Source: Polynucleobacter necessarius
Lineage (GTDB): Bacteria > Pseudomonadota > Gammaproteobacteria > Burkholderiales > Burkholderiaceae
Length of the DNA stretch: 64,000 nt
Direction: 5' to 3'
Assembly (NCBI RefSeq): GCF_900095215.1
Contig: NZ_LT606949.1
Span: forward strand, 488,284 to 552,283
Part shown: positions 41,242 to 50,479 of the stretch, in pieces
How positions within the stretch are numbered: the stretch's first letter is position 1
Layout: every line of letters starts with the position of its first letter
The notes under the pieces: generated by a model
What the model saw: only the letters and a program-made list of their open reading frames with translations
Told to the model about the DNA's origin: nothing
Database searches by the model: none
Made by a program: the position numbers and the translations under genes

Positions 41242-42219
41242 ATGTATAAGCCCACACAAATTTTCAGGATATTTTTGCTTTACACGCTGTTATTTATTGC
41301 ATTTGGCCCTGTAGAAGCGGCCAATCCTGATAAACCTATCAAAATCATCATTGGTTTTCCAGCGGGCGGGCCCTTAGATGCGCATATTCGTCTTTTGGTC
41401 GAAAAACTGCAATCCTCATTGGGTCAAACGGTAATTGTTGATTACAAAGCAGGCGCGGGTGGTGCGGTTGGCGCTCAATATGTGATGCAATCCCCGGCTG
41501 ATGGATATACAGTACTGTTGGCCAATACAGGAACGATGGTGATTAATCCTGCGATTTACACTAAATCACCTTACGATACCTTGAAAGATTTTCAACCTGT
41601 TGCTAGAACGGCGCAGCAGCCGATTGCATTAATAGTGAATAAGGACGTGCAGGCCAATACTTTGAAAGAATTTGTGGCTTACGCAAAGGCAAACCCGGGA
41701 AAATTAAATTATGGTTCAGCGGGCAATGGTGGGGTTTCTCATTTAGTTCCAGAAATGCTCAAGAGTGAGACATGGATATTGATGGTGCATATTCCATTTA
41801 AAGGAAGCGCGCCAGCATTAACAGATTTAATTGTGGGTCATGTGCAATTTATGGCGGAGTCTGTTCCACAGGCAGCAAACTACGCGAAACAAGGCAAAGT
41901 TAAAGCTCTGGCTGTTACTAGCGCTAAACGTAATCCCGCCTTACCAAACACACCGACCGTCCTGGAAACTGGAGTTGCTACTTTAGATGTGGTTGGGTTT
42001 TATGGAATTTTGGCTCCCAAGGGGACGCCACCTGAGGCTGTTAATAAATTAAGCCAAGCCTTTAAGAAAACGCTAGAGTCACCGGAGATTCAGAAAAAAA
42101 TGATTGATCAAGGTGCTGATCCCGCCTATTTAAATGCGGATCAATTTTCCACGTGTCTCGCTGCGGAAATGCCACGCTGGGCTAAAGCGGTTAAGCAGGC
42201 TGGTGCCCAGTTTGACTAA
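41242..42219 (+). CDS. Bug/TctC-family periplasmic receptor
   Basis: A complete 325-residue tripartite-tricarboxylate-type solute receptor. Signal peptide to about VEAAN, then PDKPIKIIIGFPAGGPLDAHIR, DYKAGAGGAVGAQYVMQSPADGYT, PGKLNYGSAGNGGVSHL and HIPFKGSAPALTDL, all typical of the Bug family. One oddity is Trp in SETWILMVHIPF, where Gly is usual. No TctA/TctB membrane genes are visible. Bug receptors often work as orphans in betaproteobacteria; ligand unknown. Two other Bug genes in this window are broken. Confidence 0.87.
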   Translation: MYKPTQIFRIFLLYTLLFIAFGPVEAANPDKPIKIIIGFPAGGPLDAHIRLLVEKLQSSLGQTVIVDYKAGAGGAVGAQYVMQSPADGYTVLLANTGTMVINPAIYTKSPYDTLKDFQPVARTAQQPIALIVNKDVQANTLKEFVAYAKANPGKLNYGSAGNGGVSHLVPEMLKSETWILMVHIPFKGSAPALTDLIVGHVQFMAESVPQAANYAKQGKVKALAVTSAKRNPALPNTPTVLETGVATLDVVGFYGILAPKGTPPEAVNKLSQAFKKTLESPEIQKKMIDQGADPAYLNADQFSTCLAAEMPRWAKAVKQAGAQFD

Positions 42220-42224
42220 GAAGG

Positions 42225-42614
42225 CTAGTTGGGTTGGTTTCTCATCCAATCCGCGGTATTGAAAAAAGATTCCTCTAGCTGCTTGGCAGCGTTGCCATCA
42301 ATGTTGCATTCTTCCATTGCTTTATATATGCAGGCAAGCCACTGATTGCGTTCTTTTAAACCAATTTTGAATGGTAAGTGGCGGGCTCTAAGCATAGGGT
42401 GTCCATACTTAGGTGAGTAAATATCCGGGACACCCATCCATCCGGTTAGGAAAAACTTGAGTTTTTCTCGGGAGCTCGCTAGGTCTTGTGGGTGCATTGC
42501 ACGCAAATCGCTAAAAATGGGCTCCAGGGCCATTAAATCGTAAAAACGGTCCACTAATTCATCGATTTTATCGATTCCACCTATGGCGTCGTAAATAGAG
42601 TTGCTTTGGGTTAT
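42225..42614 (-). pseudogene. Group II truncated hemoglobin, start codon apparently lost
   Basis: Truncated 2-on-2 hemoglobin. Coding sequence with YDAIGG near the N terminus, RFYDLMALEP, then LKFFLTGWMGVPDIY, KYGHPMLRARHLPF (proximal His region) and WLACIYKAMEEC. The frame is open upstream of the GTG at 42554 to an ATA at 42612-42614, exactly where MTQS would start; a stop lies nine bases further up. ATG to ATA is therefore inferred. From the internal GTG the first helix would be lost. Otherwise no lesion. Confidence 0.7.
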
Positions 42615-42741
42615 TACCGTATTTTAATGCTGGAAATTAGGGTGATTGGCAGCCCTTCTAATTCGGTATAGATTTGAACTTGGAAGTCTTATCAATCTGT
42701 TGTGAACCCTGAATGAATACTTGCTAAGTAGTAGAGTTGGA

Positions 42742-43266
42742 ATGGACGCAAAAGATCTGCAAAAGCGGCAACAAGAAAAAGCAAACGAGTTATTTGATTA
42801 CTCACATAAGCTATTAGATGCGGCTAAGCAATTAAGCGAGCACCACATTGCTGAAATGGAGTGGGACATGAAGAATGCTCTCGATAGTGCGAAGTCAACA
42901 GCTAAAAATGACTTGGCCAAATTGAAAGGTTTGCAGGAAGAGGCGGCAAAAGAGGCTGCGAAGCGCGCTGCCGTTTACCAAAAGAAGGTCAAATCGGTTC
43001 TGAAAGATATTGGCGAGAGCGTTGCCGATGAAACAGAGAAGCATCTTGAAAAGGTTCGCAGCTCGCTGGTAAGTTGGCTAGAGGATACTGAAAATAAAAT
43101 GCCGTCCCATGCCGACAAACTTTGTAAGGTAGTTAATGAGATGTCTACTACCCGTCAGAAGATGTTTAAAGAAGGGCGACGTATAGTGAACCAAGTGGCA
43201 GATGCTGCCGAAAAGAATATTGATGACTTGGTTAAAAAAACCGGAGTTAAAAAGAAGTCTGCTTAA
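42742..43266 (+). CDS. Phasin-like helical protein
   Basis: A 174-residue, highly charged, fully helical protein rich in Ala, Lys and Glu, with heptad-like spacing from residue 10 to 140 (KANELFDYSHKLLDAAKQLSEHHI, shown only in part) and a basic C terminus ending KKTGVKKKSA. It fits phasin-type or polar coiled-coil proteins but no diagnostic motif is seen. Start at 42742 preferred over the in-frame TTG at 42721. A strong terminator follows. Intact. Confidence 0.6.
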   Translation: MDAKDLQKRQQEKANELFDYSHKLLDAAKQLSEHHIAEMEWDMKNALDSAKSTAKNDLAKLKGLQEEAAKEAAKRAAVYQKKVKSVLKDIGESVADETEKHLEKVRSSLVSWLEDTENKMPSHADKLCKVVNEMSTTRQKMFKEGRRIVNQVADAAEKNIDDLVKKTGVKKKSA

Positions 43267-43290
43267 GCCAGCTTGTCATAGCGCTGCTTA

Positions 43291-43322
43291 AAAAAACCGC
43301 CTTGAAACTGGGGCGGTTTTTT
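43291..43322 (+). terminator. Bidirectional terminator
   Basis: Stem AAAAAACCGCC / GGCGGTTTTTT with a ten-base loop, flanked by A and T tracts, between the phasin-like gene (+) and the Trp-rich gene (-), which converge here. Confidence 0.9.
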
Positions 43323-43545
43323 ATTTCCAGCCCTGTATCCAAAGCTCGCTATTGCTGAGGTCGCGCCAGGAGATTACTGATGTTTTCTGAGAGTAGACCG
43401 CTTCAATTTCTACAAGCTCAATTTTTTCGCTTGGGGGCTCAAGCAAAATTACCTTGCTGATCAAAAAATGCTTTTGTTTGGCAATCGGTTTTACCGCTGT
43501 CCATTTGGTCAGCAATAATTTCTTGGGACTCAATTTATTCGTCAT
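43321..43545 (-). CDS. TIGR02450-type Trp-rich protein
   Basis: A 74-residue protein: LSPKKLLLTKWTAVKPIAKQKHFLISK at the start (given in part) and ISWRDLSNSELWIQGWK at the end, the hallmarks of the small Trp-rich TIGR02450 family of unknown function. The ATG at 43545 overlaps the TGA of the upstream lipoprotein gene as ATGA, indicating an operon. Intact. Confidence 0.78.
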   Translation of the reverse strand: MTNKLSPKKLLLTKWTAVKPIAKQKHFLISKVILLEPPSEKIELVEIEAVYSQKTSVISWRDLSNSELWIQGWK

Positions 43546-43859
43546 AGGGCAGCGCACTGAAATTCTTTCCCCTTGATGAGAAGTGATCCTGAGGATGGTG
43601 TGAATGTAACGCTTGATTTGGTAGTCTGAGGTGGGCATTCTTGGTCAAAATAACTTTGATGTCCTAGGCTGCCACAATAGCTCAATTTATCCCCCTTGAA
43701 TTCCATTATCGCTTTACGCAGCACCATGGAAACCTTTGTGTCTGAAGGTGAGTTGCAGCTCCAGCTCGTGTAAGTTTCACGTTCGCAGGCGCCAAGCCCC
43801 AGCAAGGTGAAGATGCAGGCTAGAAGGCGAATGTAGGTCGACCCTTGAAAATGGCGCAT
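43542..43859 (-). CDS. Small lipoprotein with cysteines
   Basis: A 105-residue exported protein with signal and lipobox LLGLGAC (mature Cys about residue 25). The mature part has several further Cys (SWSCNS, SYCGS, DQECPP, FQCAAL) which may form disulfides. No family recognised. It starts beside, and overlaps slightly with, the divergent FAH-family pseudogene, so the promoters of both lie within the other gene's 5' end. Confidence 0.6.
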   Translation of the reverse strand: MRHFQGSTYIRLLACIFTLLGLGACERETYTSWSCNSPSDTKVSMVLRKAIMEFKGDKLSYCGSLGHQSYFDQECPPQTTKSSVTFTPSSGSLLIKGKEFQCAAL

Positions 43860-44754
43860 GGTCCAAGAATAGTGAATTTTTCAATATTGGGATTGGTAAC
43901 AAATGATGGCATGGTGGTGGATATCCCTGCTGAGGCAGCCCGCCAAAAGGTACAGCTATCATTCGACCCAAGTTCAACAATTTCTTTGACGGCTTCTGGC
44001 AATAAAGGGCTGGCTGAATTAGCTATCCTCTTTAAAGGTCGCGGATCAAATTTGCAGAATGTGAACAGGTAATTTTGCTCTCACCAATTTTTAAGCCTCA
44101 AAGCAATATTTACTGCGTTGGCTGGAATTACTTAGATCATTTTGATGAGGGCAAGGATAGGTGCGCTGATCAGGGCGTTACGGAATATCCAAAAGTGCCA
44201 GTGCTCTTTACTAAGGGTACGCAAACCATGAATGGACCTTTTGACTCCATTCCTTATGACGGCAGCTATTCCACCATGATCGACTGGGAGGCCGAATTGG
44301 CTGTGGTAATCGGCAAGAAATGCAAAAACATTTCCGAAGAGAATGCGATGGACTATGTTTTGGTTATGCTGCATACAACGACACTACCGCACGCGATGTT
44401 CAGCAAAAACGTCATTCTGGACAATGGTTTAAGGGTAAAAGTTTAGATGGCCACGGCCTTATGGGTCCATGGAGTGTGACTGCTGGTGGCGTTAATTTGG
44501 ACGACACTCGGATTATCTGTCGTGTGAATGGCGTAGAGAAGCAAAATGCCAGCTACAAACAAATGTATTTCAAAATCCCCGTGGTGATCGCCGAGCTCTC
44601 TCGCAGCCTAACTCTTTTGCCTGGTGACATCATTGCTACTGGTACGCCATCAGGTGTGGGTTACAGCAGAAAGCCGCCAGAGTTCTTGAAGCCAGGAGAT
44701 AGCATGGAAACAGAGATCACTGGTATCGGCATCATTCGCAACACGATTGCTTAG
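43851..44754 (+). pseudogene. FAH-family hydrolase/isomerase, two frameshifts
   Basis: Fumarylacetoacetate-hydrolase fold protein, ~300 residues, in three frames. The N-terminal domain from 43851 reads RIVNFSILGLVTNDGMVVDIP; a shift near 44070 precedes IFKPQSNIYCVGWNYLDHF; a missing T in a T run near 44357 (YVFGYAAYNDTTARDVQ in the restored frame) separates the metal-site region DWEAELAVVIGKK from FKGKSLDGHGLMGPW and GDIIATGTPSGVGY. Metal-binding Glu and Asp motifs are present but spread across frames. Confidence 0.86.
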
Positions 44755-44796
44755 TAAAGCAAGTTGGATAAGCGCAAGGACGAATATAGTGTTGTA

Positions 44797-46391
44797 TAGA
44801 ACCCAGAAGTGATGGGTTCCGTGCTTGCCTAGTTGTTTTACTAAACCAAATTCCCAATCTAGGTAGGCCTGCATTGCGGCTGGGTCAACGCTAGTGCCTT
44901 CATAAGGTCGCTTGTAGCGGTCCAGGGAAGGTGATGCTAAATGGCTTGGCCCTTTTTCAAGCTCTAGGCCGGCATTTGTCCAGGCGCCATTACCTCCATC
45001 TAAAACAAGTACTTCAGAATCGGTTAGTGTTTGCAGTTCTTGCGCTGCAAAGAGGCTGAGTTCGCTTGGCGAGCTAGTGATGACCTAACGATCAGCTTGT
45101 GGAATGTTTTGGATGGCTGGCACAAGTTGTGAGCGTAAGGCATACCAACTTCCCGGGACATGTCCTTTAATGTAATTGGTGTGTGTACTGAAATCGATGA
45201 CAATCGTATTGCTATCATTTTTTAACCAACCCGAGAGGGTTTTTGCATCTACGCTTTCTATTTTTGGAAGCGCGGGCAAAGGTGCTTGCCAGGAGCCATT
45301 TTCAGTGAGGTTAGATGTGTGAACATCATCAAGAACATAAACATCCCATGCCATCTGCGCTAACCATGAGGCTGGCATATTGGCGCGAACTCCACCACAA
45401 CTGGGATCTACGCGCACCACGCGGGCGCCTCGAACAGGGGCGACCATTTCAGTTTCTTGCACAAGCTGTCCGCCTGGCACAGATTTAAATCCTGGAGTGT
45501 GGCCCGCCTCATATTCTTCTGGGGTGCGAGTATCGAAAAAATAAGTGGTTCGATCGGCTTGCGCTTTCCAAGCCTGTACATCATTTAGATTCGCGCGCTT
45601 GACGCCAGCTCTATCGGCAACGCTACGAGCGCGAACCGCTGCTTCGTTCTTGGTGTCATTGCTTACTTCGTGAAATCTTCTGCTTTGACCTTTGTCCAGC
45701 TCTTGTCCCGCAAGAGTCAAGCCGATCGTGCCATTCCGCAGCGCGTTGGCTTCATTTGGAATGCCGGCGTTAATGAGTGATTGGGTTCCGATAATGCTAC
45801 GGGTTCTGCCTGCGCAGTGCACAATCACCTTCGTTTTGGGATTGGGGGCTAACTCAGGGAGTCTGAGGACTAGCTCCGCTCCAGGAACGCTAATTCCGAT
45901 TGGAATACTCATCGTGTTGTATTCATCAAAGCGGCGAACGTCCGCAACCACCACATCCTCTTTGCTATCGATTAAATGTTTTACTTCTTGTGCTGATACA
46001 GACGGAGTATGACGCTTGAATTCCACGTATTCACCAAAAGACTTACTCGGGACATTAACATCCTTCAATACTTCGCCGCCTGCCGCCTTCCATTTTTTTA
46101 CGCCGCCTTCAAATACGGAAACATCGGTATAACCCAGGCTCGTTAATCGTTGCGCAGCTAATTGCGCATATCCTTCGATCCTTCGCCATCATCTAGCGTG
46201 ACGATGGGCGTATTCTTCTTAGGTAGCTTGCTGTAAGCATCAATCTCAATTCTGGATAGAGGAAGGTTTGCGGCAACAAGAGGATACTCTTGAGCATGGG
46301 GATCTTCTTCGCGCACATCCAAAAATCCAATCTCCTCTTTGTTCAGAAGTTTGTCGCGGATAAAAGAATATTTTTTAGTTTGAATGGCCAT
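44797..46391 (-). pseudogene. Multidomain rhodanese-type sulfurtransferase, frameshift and stop
   Basis: Four-rhodanese-domain protein of ~530 residues from ATG 46391. First domain FLDVREEDPHAQEYPLVAANLP; a shift near 46170 breaks the frame before YAQLAAQRLTSLGYTDV. The second domain has the active-site loop VIVHCAGRTRS with catalytic Cys; the third has FFDTRTPEEYEAGHTPG. TAG at 45085-45087 cuts the fourth (ADR-stop-VITSSPSE, Tyr plausible). After it the frame remains open well past the expected end (HGTHHFWVL at 44797) to 44650, so the original stop is also lost. Confidence 0.85.
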
Positions 46392-46447
46392 GTTGTCTCT
46401 GAATTATTTTTTTATTAATGAATTTAATTGGCTAATGAAATTTCTGA

Positions 46448-47421
46448 TTAGTCTAGTTTTGCACCAGACTTTTTAATGGCCTCTCCCCAGCGCGAAATTT
46501 CATGATTGATATACGCCGCAAGTTCAGGGCGAGTCATTTTGGGAGCGCTTGCACCAATGGCTGCCCAGCGTTCTTTAAGTTCTGGAGAGGCGAGTGCTAT
46601 TTGCACCTCGACACTCATTTTGTCGACGAGATCTTTGGGTGTGCCCACATCGCATACCAGCTAGACACGATGAAATTGGATATTCCTAATTCTTGAGCGG
46701 TTGGAACATTTGGAAAAGCATCAACTCGTTTTGAAGTCGCAACCGCAACCGCAATGAGTTGACCATTCTTGATAAATGGCGCCGCGCCTGCTAGGGCGTC
46801 AAACATCATATCCACTTAGCCTGCGACTCAATCCTGCAAAGCAGGACCTGTGCCGCGATAGGGAATATGAGTAATGAATAATTTGTTCTGCATCTTAAAG
46901 AGAGTTCGCCGGTTAAATGCTGTGATGTGCCATTGCCGGTGGATGCGTAGTTATCTTTTCCTGGATGCTTACGAATCTCTTCCATGATTGACTTCAAATC
47001 ATTTTTTGGAAACTTCTTTGGGTGCACCACAATGACATGGGGAACGCTGCCGATAATGGCGATAGGCTCAAAATCTTTGGTGATGTCATAAGGAAGATTG
47101 GAGCACGTGCTCGGTGCAATTGAATGATGCACCGCACCAAGGAGCCAGGTGTAACCATCTGGCGCCATTTTTGCCGCAACAGCAGCACCTAGAGTGCCTC
47201 CTGCGCCCCCGCGATCGTCTGCCACGATGGAATCATTTAATTGGGTTGATAGTTGCTTAGCTAGAGCGCGTCCAAAGGCGTCTACAGCGCCTCCTGGTGG
47301 GTGGGTGGAATGGGTTTATGAAGGTGATGGGCTTGTTTGGGCTTGGCCAGGAGCTGGTTTGAGCAGTGGCTAGGCATCCAATGAGTGAGCCAATGAGTAG
47401 TAGTAGGATTTTTCTCAACAT
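46448..47421 (-). pseudogene. Bug/TctC-family receptor, multiply broken
   Basis: Second Bug receptor. Signal from 47421 (RKILLLLIGSLIGCLATAQ), then the strand PITFINPF is followed by a frame-breaking repeat of CCCA units near 47300 where the family has PPGGAVDAFGR. The middle runs ADDRGGAGGTLGAAVAAKMAPDGYTW to ASTGNGTSQHLTGEL; more shifts near 46890, 46810 and 46630 split the C-terminal domain, which ends SRWGEAIKKSGAKLD at 46448. At least four lesions. Confidence 0.85.
47294..47309. repeat. Short CCCA repeat disrupting Bug receptor gene
   Basis: On the minus strand CCACCCACCCACCAGG: three CCCA-type units where the family pattern needs only one (TTCCCACCAGGA). Slipped-strand expansion is inferred; it shifts the frame. 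Confidence 0.5.
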
Positions 47422-47580
47422 ATTGGGCTTTCCAGGCTATTTTTCATGAATTGAGCTATTTTGGCTGAAGCCTTAAATATAAGAGTTATCCCTGATTTAG
47501 GGGGCGATTTTCTATGGTTTTTATAGAGATATACTGACTTGGCTGTCGGTATGAATATTCATTTGTTAATAGGAGACGAG

Positions 47581-47769
47581 ATGTCACAACACGATACATT
47601 GTTGGCTGCTTTGGAAACATACAAAGCTGAAAACGAAAAATTTATTGAAAAAGGTATTAAGGCATCCGCTGCGCGCGCACGTAAGGCCTTGCAAGACATT
47701 GCTGGTGCATGCAAAGAGCGTCGCAAAGAAATTACAGCCGCCAAAGAAGCAATGGAAGCTAAGAAGTAA
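47581..47769 (+). CDS. Small basic histone-H1-like protein
   Basis: A 62-residue basic, Ala/Lys-rich helical protein (SAARARKALQDIAGACKERRKEITAAKEAMEAKK, shown in part). Small conserved proteins of this kind occur across Burkholderiaceae; nucleoid association is possible but not shown. The ATG at 47581 has an ideal aggagacg site 8 bases upstream. A strong terminator follows, so it is monocistronic. Intact. Confidence 0.68.
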   Translation: MSQHDTLLAALETYKAENEKFIEKGIKASAARARKALQDIAGACKERRKEITAAKEAMEAKK

Positions 47770-47790
47770 TTTTTGCTTCAGAATATTGAT

Positions 47791-47820
47791 AGGCCTAGCT
47801 TTCGCGAGCTAGGCTTTTTT
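47791..47820 (+). terminator. Rho-independent terminator
   Basis: Stem GCCTAGCT / AGCTAGGC with a six-base loop, then TTTTTT, 22 bases after the small basic protein gene. Confidence 0.88.
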
Positions 47821-47849
47821 ATTTACGGTATCCAGAATTCCAGATTGTC

Positions 47850-48143
47850 TTAGACAGAGACGCTAAGTAAAGTGAGCTTCATCGCTTTGCTCCGAATGGA
47901 TAGAAGTGATTGATACTCTGGGCTGTTGGCCCAATTGTGAGCATCTTGCGTGCGTGAAAATTCAAGCTCTACAAAAGCGCTAAAAGGCGTGCAACCGAGT
48001 TCATTCCAGAATAGCTCGGCTATTGAGCCCCGGTTTTGAATCGTACCCTTATAGAGTTCAACAGTTTGACCTACCTGAGATCGGTATTGTTCAAAAGCGT
48101 TTTGATCGCTTAACTACATCAGCCAAATGACCTTGACCATCAT
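47850..48143 (-). pseudogene. DUF1330-like small protein, early TAG
   Basis: About 97 codons from the paired ATGs at 48143/48140 (MMVKVIWLM). TAG at 48114-48116 is codon 10; the frame then continues without break through DQNAFEQYRSQVGQTVELYKG and FWNELGCTPFSAFVELEF to TAA at 47850. Layout resembles DUF1330/dimeric alpha-beta-barrel proteins that carry FVELEF and a closing helix. No function assigned. Single nonsense change. Confidence 0.72.
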
Positions 48144-48199
48144 GCTCCTTTGTATAGATTGCTAACACTAGGGAAGTATATCCACGCTATAGTTAAGGT

Positions 48200-48475
48200 A
48201 TGGATAGAGAGCAATTTTTGTAGAGACTTCGTGAGAATGGGTTTCCTGAGCCGGTAGAGGTTCAGCAGCCCCCTAACGGTCATCTTGATACTCACGAGTA
48301 CCCATTTGAAGTTAGGGCGCTCGTTCTTCAAGGCAGTATCGATATTATGGTTAGCGGAGTGAATAAGGTATATACCGCTGGTGACATTTTTCGACTGGAC
48401 TGGAAGCAGCCTCACTCAGAATCATATGGGCCTGAGGGCGTGAAATACTTGGCCTCCAGAAAACATTCACACTAG
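48200..48475 (+). pseudogene. Small cupin protein, early TAG
   Basis: A 91-codon cupin: RLRENGFPEPVEVQQPPNGHLDTHEYPFEVRALV (given in part) has the metal-binding GHLDTHEYPFE pattern, then GDIFRLDWKQPHSE with the second His. TAG at 48221-48223 is codon 8 (EQFL-stop-RLREN, Gln plausible). No indel. Directly upstream of the 3-hydroxyisobutyrate dehydrogenase pseudogene. Confidence 0.75.
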
Positions 48476-48482
48476 GAGCGCT

Positions 48483-49370
48483 ATGAAAATCGGATTTATT
48501 GGTTTGGGAAATATGGGCTGACCAATGGCCCTGAATTTATTAAAAGCAGGTCATCAAGTATGTGGCTTTGACTTGGTCAAGGCTCAGTTGGATCCATTTT
48601 CAGCTGCAGGGGGTGTTGTTGCAGCGAATGCCAATGAAACCGCCCAAGATGCCGATGTGTTGATTAGTATGTTGCCAGCATCACGCCACGTAGAGGGTTT
48701 ATATCTTGGTGATAAAGGTATTTTGGCTAATGTGAATCCTAAAACACTTCTCATTGATTGCTCAACTATCGCCCCCAAGGTTGCGCAGGGTGTAGCCACG
48801 GCTGCTAAGGCCGCGGGTTTTACGATGATCGATGCGCCAGTTTCTGGTGGTACTGCGGGTGCCAGGCTGGCACATTAAGATTTATGGTTGGCGGTGACGC
48901 GGGAGCGGTAGGGAGCGGTAGAGTGCGCGCGTTCTTTATTGGAGAAGATGGGTAAGAATATTTTTCATGCTGGTGCAAATGGGGCAGGTCAGATCGTTAA
49001 AGTCTGCAACAACATGCTCTTGGGAATACAGATGTTGGGAACGAGTGAGGCGCTACGCTTGGGAATCGCCAACGGCATGGACCCTCAGGTTTTATCCGAC
49101 ATCATGGCAAAAAGTTCTGGGCGCAACTGGGCTTTGGAGTTATACAACCCATGTCCAGGCGTCATTGAAGATGTGCCATCTTCCACAGGCTATATGGGTG
49201 GCTTTGGCGTCGATCTGATGCTGAAAAATCTTGGCTTAGCAGTTGAAAATGCGGAGAATCTGGACGCCAGCATTCCGCTTGGAAAATTAGCGCAACAACT
49301 TTATGAAACTCACAGCAAAGCAGGTAATGGGCAGCTGGATTTCTCAAGCGTATTTAATCTGAGAAAATAA
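48483..49370 (+). pseudogene. 3-hydroxyisobutyrate dehydrogenase, stop plus compensating frameshifts
   Basis: NAD-dependent beta-hydroxyacid dehydrogenase, ~295 residues. IGFIGLGNMG-stop-PMALNLLKAG: TGA at 48520-48522 sits in the coenzyme motif where Gly is normal. The substrate loop DAPVSGGTAGA is present near 48835. A lost base near 48865 shifts the frame and brings TAA near 48876; a 10-base tandem duplication at 48901-48920 restores it, after which GANGAGQIVKVCNNML carries the catalytic Lys, to TAA at 49368. Valine-catabolism type enzyme; exact substrate unknown. Confidence 0.88.
48901..48920. repeat. 10-base exact tandem duplication
   Basis: gggagcggta occurs twice in a row inside the 3-hydroxyisobutyrate dehydrogenase pseudogene. 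Removing one copy leaves GDAGAVECARSLLEKMG, the family pattern, so the second copy is a recent duplication. Confidence 0.85.
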
Positions 49371-49371
49371 C

Positions 49372-50445
49372 TTAAACAATCACCCAGGAAACAACCAGTA
49401 GTTTTTCTTGCCGCTTGCTCATTTTGCCAATGACGCGGGCGCCCAAGAACTGGTGTTGATTGAATATTTCCAATACCTCTTTCACATTCTCAGGGCTGCA
49501 AGAGACTAGCAATCCGCCGCTAGTCTGTGGATCAGTTAATAAAGCGCGTTGCGCTGATGTGAAATTTTCTGGAATGCCGACTTCATCTCCATAGCTCAGC
49601 CAGTTTCTATCTGATGCGCCTGTAATGACACCATCGTTTGCTAGCGCTTCTACGTTGGAGAGTAGCGGCACCTGACTCCAGTCGATATGCGCTGTACAGT
49701 TGGAGCTGCGGGCCAATTCTAACGTGTGTCCAGCCAATCCAAAGCCGGTAACATCGGTTAGGGCATGCACGCCAGGTAAGTTGGCTAGATCCGGTCCCGC
49801 AGAGTTGAGCTTAGTGGTGTTGGCGATCATTTCTCGATATCCGTCCGGACTCAACAGATCTTTTTTTAAAGCAGCCGACAGAATGCCCACACCTAGCGGT
49901 TTACCGAGAATGAGTACGTCGGCTGGCTGAGCGCTCGCATTACTCTTGACGCGCTTTGGATCAACGATTCCAATCGCTACCAAACCATAGATGGGCTCCA
50001 CTGAATCAATCGTATGTCCGCCTGCGATGGGGATGCCAGCGCTGCGACAAGCTTCAGCCCCACCTTCTAGAATTCGAGCGATCGTTTTATTGGATAGCAC
50101 TTTAATTGGCATTCCAACCAAAGCAAGAGCGAACAAAGGGGTGCCGCCCATCGCATAGATATCGCTGATCGCATTGGTGGCGGCAATTTTGCCAAAGTCA
50201 AAGGGGTCATCCACAATCGGCATGAAAAAATCGGTCGTTGCTACGACCGCTTGAGATTCATTAATCTGGTAAGCAGCGGCATCGTCAGACGTCTCGATAC
50301 CAATGATTAATTCTTTTGGAAATGGGAGTTGCGGAACGTTCTTGAGGATTGCAGAGAGAACGCTGGGGGCAATCTTGCAACCACAGCCTCCGCCATGCGA
50401 CAGGGAGGTGAGACGTGGTTCGGTGGAGATATTGACTGTGTTCAT
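49372..50445 (-). CDS. selD: Selenide, water dikinase (selenophosphate synthase), Cys form
   Basis: A complete 357-residue SelD making selenophosphate from selenide and ATP. N-terminal catalytic segment GGGCGCKIAP with Cys rather than Sec, the ATP/Mg segments ETSDDAAAYQI, TTDFFMPIVDDPFDFG, AGGHTIDSVEPIYG and TGFGLAGHTLELA, and the C-terminal DPQTSGGLL. No stops or shifts. Formate dehydrogenase here is of the Cys type, so selenophosphate is more likely used for tRNA 2-selenouridine (SelU) if that gene exists elsewhere (inference). Converges with the hydroxyisobutyrate dehydrogenase pseudogene. Confidence 0.93.
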   Translation of the reverse strand: MNTVNISTEPRLTSLSHGGGCGCKIAPSVLSAILKNVPQLPFPKELIIGIETSDDAAAYQINESQAVVATTDFFMPIVDDPFDFGKIAATNAISDIYAMGGTPLFALALVGMPIKVLSNKTIARILEGGAEACRSAGIPIAGGHTIDSVEPIYGLVAIGIVDPKRVKSNASAQPADVLILGKPLGVGILSAALKKDLLSPDGYREMIANTTKLNSAGPDLANLPGVHALTDVTGFGLAGHTLELARSSNCTAHIDWSQVPLLSNVEALANDGVITGASDRNWLSYGDEVGIPENFTSAQRALLTDPQTSGGLLVSCSPENVKEVLEIFNQHQFLGARVIGKMSKRQEKLLVVSWVIV

Positions 50446-50479
50446 GTGGTGAGGTTATCAGATATAGAAGGGAGTCTAA

